Positions 23,801 to 35,351 of a stretch of 64,000 bases of DNA are shown here, in pieces (positions within the stretch are counted from its first letter, which is position 1; each line of letters starts with the position of its first letter). Location: positions 20,552,335-20,616,334 of the forward strand of contig NC_034010.1 in assembly GCF_000346465.2 (NCBI RefSeq), read 5' to 3'. Made by a program: the position numbers and the translations under genes. Below the pieces are notes generated by a model, which was given only the letters and a program-made list of their open reading frames with translations, was not told the origin of the DNA and made no database searches. This DNA comes from Prunus persica. Taxonomy: Eukaryota > Streptophyta > Magnoliopsida > Rosales > Rosaceae.

Positions 23801-26394
23801 TCCCCAATGACTTTCCATGAAGCTGACAAATTGTTTTTTCTGAAGAAATCAAGGCTCAAAGGCCCCATGTCATTCGTGTTGGCTGCAATTACATCAATGA
23901 CCTAAATGTTGATCCAATCAGTGTACTGGTTAAAAAGAAAACTCAACAAAATATAAAAATTGCCAGCACTTATATGAATGACATGTAGATAACTCATAGA
24001 TTCAATCAAGTTGAACTTGCCTCTTTTGAGAAAAGAGATTTGACATGTTGCAGCGCCAGCCTTTCTCTCCAATCGACATTCTGCACCAGTCAATTAATTG
24101 TTTCTTGTTCACAATTTTTTTATTGGTTCTGCTAGAAGTAGTTATACACTACATAAGATTTGAGACAGAAATTGATGGAAGTATGAAGCAATACCTTTTC
24201 ACCAGGACTGGATAAAATGTCATTTTCATCTGCACAAATAGCAATAATCAATTAAAGTAAAACTGATAAAAGACGAGTCAACTATACTAAACCATCCATC
24301 GGGGAAGAAAAAAAAAATTATTCTGTTTGGGTTTGATGTTACAAAAAATTTCTAGATTCCAACAGGAGTTGGCCCAGGTGTACATGTAAACAAGATATAA
24401 ACAGACATTTTTTCAATAGGATTCTTCACGGATTATAAGGTTGACCAATAATTGGCCGAGCATAAAACAATTGTGCAAAAACTGGTAAACAACTTCATAT
24501 ATTTGCTGCTTAGCTATGTTTTGCAGTCTTTGTTGAATTATTTAGCAAGCACCCTCTAGCTAGACCAGTGGACAATTAGTGCTTTGTATTGTTCAGTTCT
24601 TTCTTAATGAAATTATGTTTCTTATCAAAGAAACTTCATATCAAAAGATTGAGGAATTAAATTTAGAACATTAATATATCTGAGCCAAAGACAAAGGAGC
24701 AAACTCAAAACATGGGCACAACATGTGTTGTGAGTATTGTGACAGAAAGGCACATATATCTCTGTTTTTAGACACTCGAGATCAAGAGGGTAGGAAGTGC
24801 ACTCCTGCGACCAACCTATGCAATGAACAATACCTCCAAAAGACACAGAATCCATGACACTTCTTCCATTTTATCACTTCAACAAAACTTCCCAATTAAC
24901 TGAACTTATTTATCAAGACGTAGTCTTGGAAAGAAAAAAAAAAGTACTGCATAAAGTGAACCATACAAGCCAAGAGAATTTTTGTTGTATATTCTTGTCT
25001 ACATTCTAATAAAAATAAATATTCTTGTACAATAGGCTGTATGTTCACTTTTTTTCGTTTCTATACATGTAACATTAGCAAGAAGTAAACTCTCAAAGTG
25101 CTATAATTTTTTCCCCAATATCTAAGAATAAACCTGTCTAACACAAAATGGAGTTGGGAACAGGTTTTTCCCAGTAACTTAACATCAGAATATTGAGCAT
25201 TCTTTAACCACATATACAAGTATGTGACACAACTACAACAACCTCTTGTAAAGGTAAAGGTAAAGCATATTAGTCCACAGAATCGAAGTAAAACAGGAGA
25301 GATGCGGGACAGTGAGTTATGTGAAGAAATTAAATATATGAATTTAACGCATAAACTCATATTGTACAAGCCTAGTGACTTATGTGGTTCAGAATATGTA
25401 TATGTCCAAAAGGAAACTGAAAATAGAAGTTACCACCTACTGAACTGAAAACAGTCTGCACCCCTCAGTTCTCATCTTCTTTATCGCATAATATACCCAT
25501 AAATACAATTTGATTATATATGTCAACATCAAGAAGAACAAACAACCACTTTAAACCTGGAAATGCTTTGAATAATAGGCTAGAATGGTCCACAACTACT
25601 GCTTCATTTTATAAATACTAATCTACTCCAGTCGTATTTCCTAGCCAGCTCTCAAAAAAAACACAAACCAGGAAATGCCCAAGTGGTGCGCAGTTAAGCT
25701 CAAATATAATCTACCTACAAGATGTGAATGACTGACTACATAATCCATATACACCACAGCTGTTGGATAATAAAAAAATGTAAATCCTCATCAAAAGGAT
25801 AAGCACGCTGAAAAAGTTAAATTTATCACCAAAATCCACTTATAATTTGCCCACTGATTTACCAAGACAAAGGTAATTTCTCCATTTTAATCACGTAAGA
25901 CAATTGCAAAGTCTGAAACAAATGTAAAGCATTCTTCAGGCCTCCAAATACACTAGCATCATATTGCTAACACTTGAAAAACTAACATTCATGGTTATCA
26001 AAGCAGTAATTGTATCAATAAGGCATTGACTTTAACCGTTTTCTGATATTCTGAAGCAAAGAAAACAGCAATTGCAATCAAAAAAATGTAATTCTCCTTA
26101 ATGCGAAGCAGAAAAGGAACCTAATTGAGATCTAGTGCAAACCTAAATTTAAATTTCACACAAACGGATACGTACATATAGACATATATACACATTTCTC
26201 AACATAAATAAAAAGAAATTAAAAAAAGAAATTAAAAGAATTGAGCACAGACCAGATATGTGGAGGCCACGGCCGACGAAGAAAATCAAAGGAACGAGAA
26301 GTGAAAAGAAAATAAGAATCGCAACAGGGAATCGAGATCCGAAGGCTCGGTTTCTCTGGACGCCCGCACTCGACAGCCCGCGCTTCAACGCCAT
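20876..26394 (-). CDS. GAUT1: Galacturonosyltransferase GAUT1-type (homogalacturonan synthesis)
   Basis: Ten exons: 26394-26253, 24229-24195, 24080-24021, 23901-23779, 23646-23583, 23502-23459, 23227-22893, 22794-22437, 21894-21307 and 21151-20876. All join in phase to 674 residues (Arabidopsis GAUT1 is 673). It is a Golgi GT8 enzyme that adds galacturonic acid from UDP-GalA to homogalacturonan of pectin. A short basic N-terminus (MALKRGLSS) and a hydrophobic segment (about 22-43) form the type II anchor. The long stem has coiled-coil-like charge. The metal-binding DDD lies in LFLDDDIVV (499-501), and HYNGNMKPW starts at His636. MALKRGLS and the stem match GAUT1 rather than GAUT4. The intron after exon 3 uses a GC donor (GAG|GCAAGT). 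The exon 5 acceptor (TATAAAG) and its two possible donors three bases apart are the least certain joins. Intron 1 is 2.0 kb. Confidence 0.94.
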
Positions 26395-26449
26395 TGCCAA
26401 TCAATACCTAGAGTTAAAAATAAGACTAAAAAAGAAGTCAGAGAATCAG

Positions 26450-26451
<2 letters not shown>

Positions 26452-26493
<42 letters not shown>
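26452..26493 (-). repeat. (GA)n tract in presumed GAUT1 5' leader
   Basis: About 20 GA repeats, which read (CT)n on the strand of GAUT1, 58 bp upstream of its ATG. The position matches the CT tract in the GA20ox leader. Confidence 0.88.
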
Positions 26494-26495
<2 letters not shown>

Positions 26496-28272
26496 AATTA
26501 CAGAAGGATCTTGAGGAATTGGAAGTGAACAGTGTGGCTAAGAAAGCCTAATGCGAGCCAGAGACTCAGAATCCATGGAAGGGAAAAAGTGAAGAAGAAG
26601 AGAGTGAGGTCCTTGAGGAGTGTGATTTCAAGCAAAATTCCACGGCGAATTTGTTTTGTGTTTTATATAATTTTGGTTTGGGAGTGTTTTGCTTTCCTTC
26701 TCGCGTCTCTTTCTTTTCTGTGGCCCAATTACACAACAAACCAACACAGAATTTAATTAATTAAATAATTCTTAGTGTTTTTTCTATAATAACGGATTTA
26801 ACTACGTCGGCCACCCAAAAAAGAAAAACTACGTCGGCCATCGCTTTCATTATAGCTGTCATTGTGGCTACTAAAAAAAGCCACGCATTGTGGCGCTTTT
26901 ATTCAACACATTTTAGAAGTCCCCAAAGAAAAATCAAGGGAGATAAATCACTGTTTATTTATTTATTTAGGATATTTTTTTATTGAAAAGGGCGATAGTA
27001 TACTAAATTCACACACACTACACGGATGTTAGAACTCAAATCCAAAACTTTGCATAAGAGAATAAATACTCCAAATTACTACCCTAGTGAATCCTTTACA
27101 AAAATCACTATTTAAAGCTTACATTATGCAAGCACCATGTTAAATTGGTATTGAGTACCACTTCACCATTTACTTAACTTCTCAGAACCATCTATATTTT
27201 CACAATATAGTTCACACAATCATAACCGTCTATATTTGATGTTTTTCTTCGAGGGTCATTCATGTAAAAAAAAAAGAAAATGTTTGATCATCTAAAATAT
27301 ACAAAGAAATATGATTCGTACGATAAAACTGAAACAAAATGTGTGAATAATTAAATAGCTAAATAATTTCCAATTTTACCAATTTTTTGGATTCTTGAAA
27401 TATTATATCACATAAATAAGATGTCCTTGTTTTTCTTCAATAAGGACATACTAAAGAAAAAAAAAGAAAAAAAAAAGGACATACTAAAGATTAAAACATT
27501 TTGAAATAGAATCCCGTTTTAATCGTTCCAGTGCTAACCTAATCTTAGGTTTATGTTCAAAATTATATTTGTTAGTGGAGTATAGGTAAATTAGTTGAGC
27601 TCTTCCATCTCCATTCATACGAGACGAGGTTTGAAACCCAAGCACCGGGTGAATATTACAGATGCAACTATTGTTAAAAATAAAAAAATAAAAAAATAAA
27701 AAATAAAAAATAAAAGGTGCCAAGTATGCCCTAGTTCTCAGAAATTAACTTCTGGAGAGATCTGGATGGTTTTGCATATGATGTGGTTTTTGCTCCAAAA
27801 TATAACATTTTAGCCTTTTTTTCATATATTCCACAAAAATATGGAAATAATCAATTACATTCTTTAACAATTTCAACTCTTTCTATTTTACTCCCAAACC
27901 CTCTACTTATTTTCATTCTTATTTTGGTTGCACTGTTCCATACCAGCGTTCTTTCCAAACACTACCTTGCTCTTAATTTCCATCCTATATATTATACTGA
28001 AATTTCAGATGTAGTGCTGACACAAATAAGGAGGAATGTTTCTATGGTCATCCTCATTTTGATCGTCTCATATCCCTTTACATCAAGCAAAAAAGTTCTT
28101 ACATAAAATTACCTAAGCGGATAAATATCCGAAAAAGCAATACAAGTATAAACAAATTCAAGCTACCATGGCATCTTCACGGCCTGAGTAGCAACCATGG
28201 CAGTAAAAGCATGGTTGCCTTGGCTTGATGATAGAGCTATGGTCCTATGGTAGAATGATTGCCTCCGCTTCT
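26494..28272. other. Intergenic, GAUT1 promoter side and SAP18 3' side
   Basis: No coding region recognised. Contents: two copies of AACTACGTCGGCCA about 30 bp apart (26799 and 26829), a repeated GGACATACTAAAG (27444 and 27477) around A-tracts, and an A/T-rich block (27674-27716). Short open frames carry no recognisable domain. Confidence 0.55.
28191..28218 (-). other. Perfect 9-bp stem-loop in SAP18 3' UTR
   Basis: GCAACCATG (28191-28199) and CATGGTTGC (28210-28218) are exact complements with a 10-base loop, about 55 bp downstream of the SAP18 stop codon on the SAP18 strand. Function unknown; it could be chance. Confidence 0.4.
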
Positions 28273-30642
28273 TTACATAATCGCCACATCCAAGTAATCT
28301 CCAATCTGCATATCAGAAGCATAAGTCAGAAACGGGGGATGTCAGTCAGATATATAATAACCGGCACGAAAAAGAACATCTTTACCGCAAAGCCAAGTTC
28401 AGCCAAAACTTTGGCATCATCTAATCTTCCATTTCCATAAGAAAGCGTCCTCCCCACCTTCATGATGCAACACTCAGAAGTCAGAATCTAGTCACATATC
28501 TAATTTGCTTATCAACCCACAAGAAATATGTGCAGTTACGTTAACTGTAAATATTAGTTATCGTGACTAAATTTTAATTCAAGCTGTCAACCCACAGATG
28601 GCACAACCTGCTGTCAGGTTTGAATTCAGATTGGCATATCATAAAGAACCTTTTCTCTTTTTATGATAGGCGTATCACTAATAGCACCTAAATTTTAATC
28701 AACAATGCAATCCACTTTTACATTGAAAACATCAAACTTCCTAAACTAATCAATAAATTCAACAAAAAATTTCATCTGCGCATTTTTTTTTTCCTTTCCC
28801 TTTTTGATGCTTGAGCTTGCTTGAGCTTCTATTAATAAAGGAATTTGTAGAAATGAAGATATATAAATAAAAATATTGGCAAACAAGCCACACAAAGATC
28901 AAACAGAAATTACAAAACCAATGCAGTATGTACAGAAGGGATGAGTCAAGTCAAAACAATGACCTGGACAAGATTTTGAAGAGAGTCAGGATATTAAACA
29001 TAAACCTTGCATGCATAAACATCGGAAGTTGAGAGATGAAAATAATTTAGCATTAACTATATGTGGTTTCAACATATGTATGCTGAGAGAGAGAGAGAGA
29101 GAGAAACTAACCTCTTTGACCACGAAATGGCCATGCCTATCTGGATATACAATAGCAAAGGACAGTTTCGCATTTCTCCTTCTAGCTGCAGGAGCAACCT
29201 CTTTCACCTGAAAATGAAACACAACCAATTACAAGACCCAAATGGTGAAAATAAAGAATATGAATAACTATCTTCACACATGCATATGGTTATGCTATGA
29301 AAAGAAACATGAAAATTATATGTGTACCAATGCAGACATGTAAGTATGTGCATCCACACAATGACATATATGATATACACCACACATGGAAGAGAGAGAG
29401 AGTTTCAACCAGATCAGTTAACTCGCGAAGATTAGCATCTTTCCATGTATAAATTTGAACTTCATCCTTAGGCTCCTTTCCTCTCACTGCAAAATCTTCA
29501 TTGGTATGATGACTTCCAACCTAGAGAAAAAGGCCAAGAAGTAAAATCATAACAATGTGAACAACTTCCACATATGACTTTTGTCCAGAAAACTAAGAAC
29601 TACTAGATCTTCAATAAGCAGAGACAGCCCACCATATGTACTGTGGTCAGTCAGCTTACATGTTTTCTCTAAAGTTTAAAACAACAATAAACCAGTTTCG
29701 ACATGTTGTTTCTTCAGGTCATACAAATTTCTTGACATCTATGTCCCGTCTCAGTTTCAAAATGACACTGCCTTGGTAGCGGCAATTGAGAACTGGAAAA
29801 ATTATGATATACATACGGGAAGAAAGTACAAGCAAGAGAACAGTGCAAGAATCAGGATAAACACAAACAACATAGAATATCCACAATCACTTGTAAAAGA
29901 CAAAGACCAAGCTTTATTGAGAGAACTTAGTGAAACTCTATAAAACCATGCAATGAAAGTGTACACATGAGACAGAACATTGGCAAAAAATTTCCTTTTT
30001 TGCTGCTGCACAGAAAACCGAGGGAAGCATACCACATAATAACCCAAAGCCCAACATTGCCCATATAGATGGACAGAGACAAACTTCCCTTCTGAGTCCC
30101 AGAAAGGCTTCTCCAAAAAGTTGAAAACCCATCATATAACAATAACTTTCCCCTTCTAAAAGTAATCTCTAAATAGAATTGAACATGCTACAAAATTATT
30201 GAAAGCAAGTGCCCTGTATAATGGTTTTGTTTTTCGTACTTGTTTAGTATTAAAGCCAATATATTTTTCTCACTTCTGAAACCATAATTCTCACGTATCA
30301 TGAAGAAGGGTTTCTTAAAAAAAAAAAAATTTAACTGAAACTTATGAGCAACATAAATCGAATTACAGCCCAACCACGCAAACCCAGTTCATATATGAGC
30401 ATGGGTAACATACCTTAGTGAAAACTCGAAGCAACAGGGGACAAGTCTGCAATCCAATAAGAACCCAAAAAAGAAAACCCATCAATGTAACAAAAAAATA
30501 AATTTTTATAAAAGAAAAGCTAAAAAAACAAAAAGGGAACCTTTTCGCGATCGACTGGCGCAAAGCGAGGGCGAGGAGGAGAGCGAAGACCTCTTCCCTG
30601 TGGAGCTAGTGCTCTCTTCGGCGCTTGGGCTACTCCAGCCAT
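28273..30642 (-). CDS. SAP18: SAP18, histone deacetylase complex / ASAP complex subunit
   Basis: Six exons, 30642-30541, 30446-30414, 29520-29410, 29207-29112, 28457-28386 and 28305-28273, each splice in phase 0 to give 148 residues (about 152 in Arabidopsis). The N-terminus is Pro/Arg-rich and disordered; the ubiquitin-like SAP18 fold follows, with CPLLLRVF, VQIYTWKDANLREL, KLSFAIVYPD and LDDAKVLAELGF, ending DYLDVAIM. SAP18 bridges SIN3-type histone deacetylase complexes and also sits in the nuclear ASAP splicing complex with SR45 and Acinus. In Arabidopsis it is reported to bind SOC1 and AGL24 to repress SEP3. The gene lies about 9 kb from AGL6 here, as SAP18 and AGL6 are neighbours in Arabidopsis. 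No odd residues were seen, and the homology is strong along the whole length. Confidence 0.95.
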
Positions 30643-33600
30643 CTCTACCGACTCTCTCGATGCTTCTTTCTCCAACCTTCTTCTGCTTCTGTTATTCCCT
30701 CTGAGCTTTTGTCTTGTTTGTTTTAAACTTTGTTTTTCTGATTCTGGGCTGGAAAATATATTCTAAGCCTTCCAATAACAATGAGTTGGGTGTACTTGGG
30801 CCAGGAGAGCCTAATTGAGAATGATCCATTGTGGGCCAAATCCTAATTTAACTTTGAAATTCCTTGTTTTAATAATAATAATAAAAATAAAAATAAAAAG
30901 TTCGATACTTTTGATTTTTATTTTTTTTTTCATTTTTATCTTTGTGGTTTGAGAAAAGTAGTTATATATTTGATTCAACTTAACATTACCATTTTTTAAT
31001 CAACGGGGTCTAACCTAATAGAAAAGAGATTTGACTTGCAGACCTTTCAAGTTCGAATTCCCACGGCACTTTATCAGTGTATATGTAAGAAAACCCTCTT
31101 TTCCCTTCTTAAACCCTCTTTTCCCTTCCTAACTTTGGCAACAACAAAAAACATTACTTTTTTTGTTCTACTAAAAATTTGATTTTCTTTGGTGAACAAT
31201 GGTAATGTGTGCACTTCGAGAGGTAGTGTTTATGCTTGGAGAGATACGATATTAGTCTCAAGACTGAAACTACCACATTAAGAAAACAATGTACTAATTA
31301 GACAATGTGAAAGTGCAACACTGCACCTAAGAAAAACCCAATGAAAAGAATGAGTCACTAGGAGAGGTATAACGCCTCTTAGTTCTTACACCCAACCAGT
31401 CAATTGAGCCTGGGCAATTGAAAACATATGTCAAATCTGAGTTTTAGTGCAATTCATTTTAAGGGTTTTCTTATTTGTGACTAATTGATATCAAGACAAT
31501 GACTCATTGTTCTTTCTCCTGTTGTGTTGTTATTGTTCCCTCCTCATCTTTCTCCAAGTCCAAAACTCCACACAACTTTACAGGACAACCCAGCCATCAA
31601 GTTTCAAAACCATATATGCATGTACCCATCACCACATGAGCTGCAATGCCATAACTAAAGCTTTCTTTAAATTCCAACCTACTAGGCCGGCAAAGATGGC
31701 GCCACAAGTGAAATTAATTTTGGGAAAAAGAGACAAAATATAATTCCAAGAAAGTCCCAATTTCACCTATGCACTCCTTGTTCCCTACGGATTACAAGGA
31801 AACAAAGACAGGACACTTGGTGATAGGGGCTTGAAAGCTCAGTTGGTGGTTTGTAGAGCAGAAACTGGAAATGTGCATTGAAGAGCACAGCCCACAGCTA
31901 TCAAGGCTTTCCTAAAATGGCAAGCCCTAACCACACCCCCACCAGTACTTTCCTGGAATATTAGACCAAAGGATGGGGTCCCTGTTTAAAGTGTTGGGCC
32001 CCACTTTGGCATATTTATGTGCCACTTTACCAAATGCTATGTGACATATTTTATTTTCAACCCTTTTCCTATTTGCACTCTTTGTTGTAACTTTGTGGTA
32101 AAAATAGGTGACGTTTGCTTGTGAGGTTTCTATGGCAATAAAATGGGAATAGTATTGTTTTCTTATTTTCGGTCAATCACAGTTTGTCACGTGCAAAAGT
32201 TATTACGCGTGACATACTGTGATTAGCCAAGAATAGCAAAACACTGCTATCTTCGTTTCATGTGAGTGTTTCTCTTTCTATGGGGATATGAAAAAGAGCA
32301 GTATTTACACATCTTTCATACCAATTCTGTTGAATTATTGGCTTTACTTTGTCCAATCTTGTGACACCCCATAAAGAAAATTTGTCAAAGGGGAAGAACT
32401 TTTGATTGTGTGACAATTGCCTCTAGGCGAAATCTTCCTTTTCTTTCTTATTTGGTAAAGTTGGAGCAAACGTATGTATTTATGTATCTTAAAATTGTTA
32501 ATCTTAGTTACACATAAATGGTTACACTGGGTTTTCATTTTTGCCAAGAAAAATGGTAGTGATAACTTGGAAACAAACTTGGCCAAGCATTATTGCTGAC
32601 TTCTGAATATGAGAGAGATCCATTGATGTTAAAGATTGCAATGTTATGAGTTATATTCATGATTTCATGTCATCTATATCCATTGTATTTCATCTTTAAT
32701 GTTCATTTTTGTTTTGGTGAATCATGTGCCACATGTATTTTGTGTAGAACTCATGACTTGGATAAATTAGCTTTGACTCGTCAAGTGGTTAACTTTTAAA
32801 TTATTGACCACCAAAATTTTGATATCTACAAAAATATAATATAAAATTGAAGCTTCAAATCTTTCTCTTAAGAGTTGTTCAAGCGTGATCAAACATCTAA
32901 AATCTTCCCATATTAGGGGCGAGGACCCAGTTCGATGGCGATTTTGCGAACCCTACACCCAAGTTCACATGTGCATAGCATTTTTCTCACATAAATATTC
33001 AAATGGTACATGATGTTGAAGGTTCTTCTATTGTTTGTCACCTTAGTCCAAAATAATGGTACCTACACAACATTAATGGGTGTTGCGTTTTTTGACCAAA
33101 ACAATGGCTCAATACCAAAACAGTCTTCCAGTATTCGATGCAGAGCATATGACTAAGTTCTCCTAACCAGTCTGGTTTCACTTCTTTTATTTAGTGTACT
33201 GAATCTAGCCATTGGAATTATTACCTTCTGTCCACTGTGATTTTGGAAAGAAAAATGGCTAGCTTTATACCGTTCTCAAACAATACAGCCCATTATCCAC
33301 AAAATATATTCTTTTACTTTCCCGGATGACCAAACACATTGGAATTAATTCTTCAAAATTGAAAATTATGTTATTGCTAAACTGAAATTAGTAATGGTAA
33401 TATTACATATAGTTGTAGTAAGTTTGTAATCGACCCGGATAGTCAACTCTAAAGTTTAAATTCCATAAATCATTGCTTGTTTGCATAAGGGAAGAATGCT
33501 AATTAAGGTTAGTTGTCTGGACACGCATGGACGAATCAGCATCATTAATGCATTAAGAGCATCACATGCATCAACAATTAACAATTCTTTGAGCGTCTAC

Positions 33601-35342
33601 TCATAAAACAGCTCTCTATAACACATTTGATTAGTGATAAAATAAAAATAAAAATAAATAAAGATTAATCTCTCACACTTGAGTCAGAGAAATATATAGA
33701 TGAGAGAGTCCAGTGTGGAAAGGGTAGTCTTGCCTGCAACAGAATCTACATATGAAATTTTTTTTTTTTTTTTTTTGTGGTCAACAATGAAAGTAAATCC
33801 AATTTATGATTTATCAATTGGGTAAATGGGTCAGTAAAAAAATAAATGGTTGAAAAATGAACCCAAAATTTTTGTGCCCAAATTCAACTGGAGATGACAG
33901 CGAACAGCGGGCATGCTGGAAAGTGGAGACTGAAAAGAAAGGCCATCATAATCAGGCCGTACCTTCCATTATGGCTTTTAGCAATTTCATTTCTTTTACC
34001 CTTTTCTCCCTCCTAACCACAAATAAATGTATCTAATAACTTCTACTTCAGGATTCACTTAATCGAAAATACTACCATACCATACATTCAAATATGATTT
34101 TTTTAATTTTATATACAAGTGATATTAAAAAAAAAAGAAAATTGAGAATAATGCTCTTAACCACTTAAATTATGAGTAACGTGCAAATATGTTATATTTT
34201 CAATGGTTAATTCGTACAACTTTTAATTCAAAATTCACTTTAACTAAAAATTATATCATACAACTAAGTAAGTATGACATATCAACGTTGATTTAATTGT
34301 TCAAAAAGTGCATAACCCTACCCATTGTTCTTACTTTCCGAATGCAAACTAACTTACTTGAAAGCAAGGTATGTCTAATTATGCAAAACAAAGCATGATC
34401 AATGAAAAACTACAAGTATTTCTATTGCTAAATACACAATTGACATCGAATAAATCCTAATCTGACATGTATATATACGGAATCATGTCATAACAAACAA
34501 GTACAAAATACTGTTTGGTTTCGTGGAAAGTTCCCTATCACATTAATCATGGGTTTCTTTTGGTCTTCCCCTTTCAACCATATACACGTCTCTCAATTCG
34601 TCTTTATATATAAAGTTTCTAATTATGCTTGATTTTATGTTTCTCATCATGAAGAATCCTTTTTGAGTTCTTGGGTAATCCTAATTTTGCCACTCATCTC
34701 ATACTTGCATCCAATAATTTCCCATTGAGACAAGTGCATGTGTACTATAAATAAAAGGCATAATATTTCATTATTTTGTTCAAACCCATCAAATTCAAAC
34801 TTCACATGCTAAATGAAAAAGACCTTTTAACCCCACTACAAATATAGAATCAAATTTTGCAGGTCTCTATAATTTAAATACCCAACTATAACCATTTCTA
34901 TTATTGCTCCTCTAAGACCATTGGCATTAGTGGACTGTGATGCTGACAGCTCAGCAACCCAAGAGTTCCATGAATGGTATTTCACAAAGAAGAAAGGCAA
35001 CCAAATTTTTAAGATTTAGGGCTGCATGTAGAAATTCAAGTCCCCATCATATAGAAATGGCCAATCATACACATTCATGGAATTTACCCAATAAATGTAG
35101 GGCAGTTTTTGAAATTTGCCCAGCAAAATTTATTTCCCTTAAAAATATTCAAGCAACATTCATGATTGATGTAACCTCATTTTATTCCAAATGACAAATT
35201 ATCATGGGTTTAAGTTCTTAGTATATGTGCAGTGTGTGTGAGTTTAGTATATTATCGCACCTCTCAATAGGAAGGGTCTTAAAAAATTAATCTTTTTAAT
35301 ATTATTAAAATGAGTTTTTAAGCTTTTGTAAAAAAAATTATA
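30643..35342. other. Intergenic between SAP18 and the Mutator-like element
   Basis: No gene recognised. It contains a hairpin-forming inverted repeat (32157-32242), a poly(T) run (about 33759-33777), and AT-rich sequence. Bases just above 30643 are the SAP18 5' UTR and promoter. Short open frames are not supported by composition or homology. Confidence 0.55.
32157..32242. repeat. Foldback inverted repeat, arms about 42 bp
   Basis: The left arm (GTTTTCTTATTTTCGG...CAATCACAG...GTCACG) and the complement of the right arm (GTTTTGCTATTCTTGG...AATCACAG...GTCACG) agree at most positions, with almost no loop. It is probably a MITE remnant able to form a small-RNA-like hairpin. No target duplication was seen. 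Confidence 0.6.
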
Positions 35343-35351
35343 TTATTTTTA

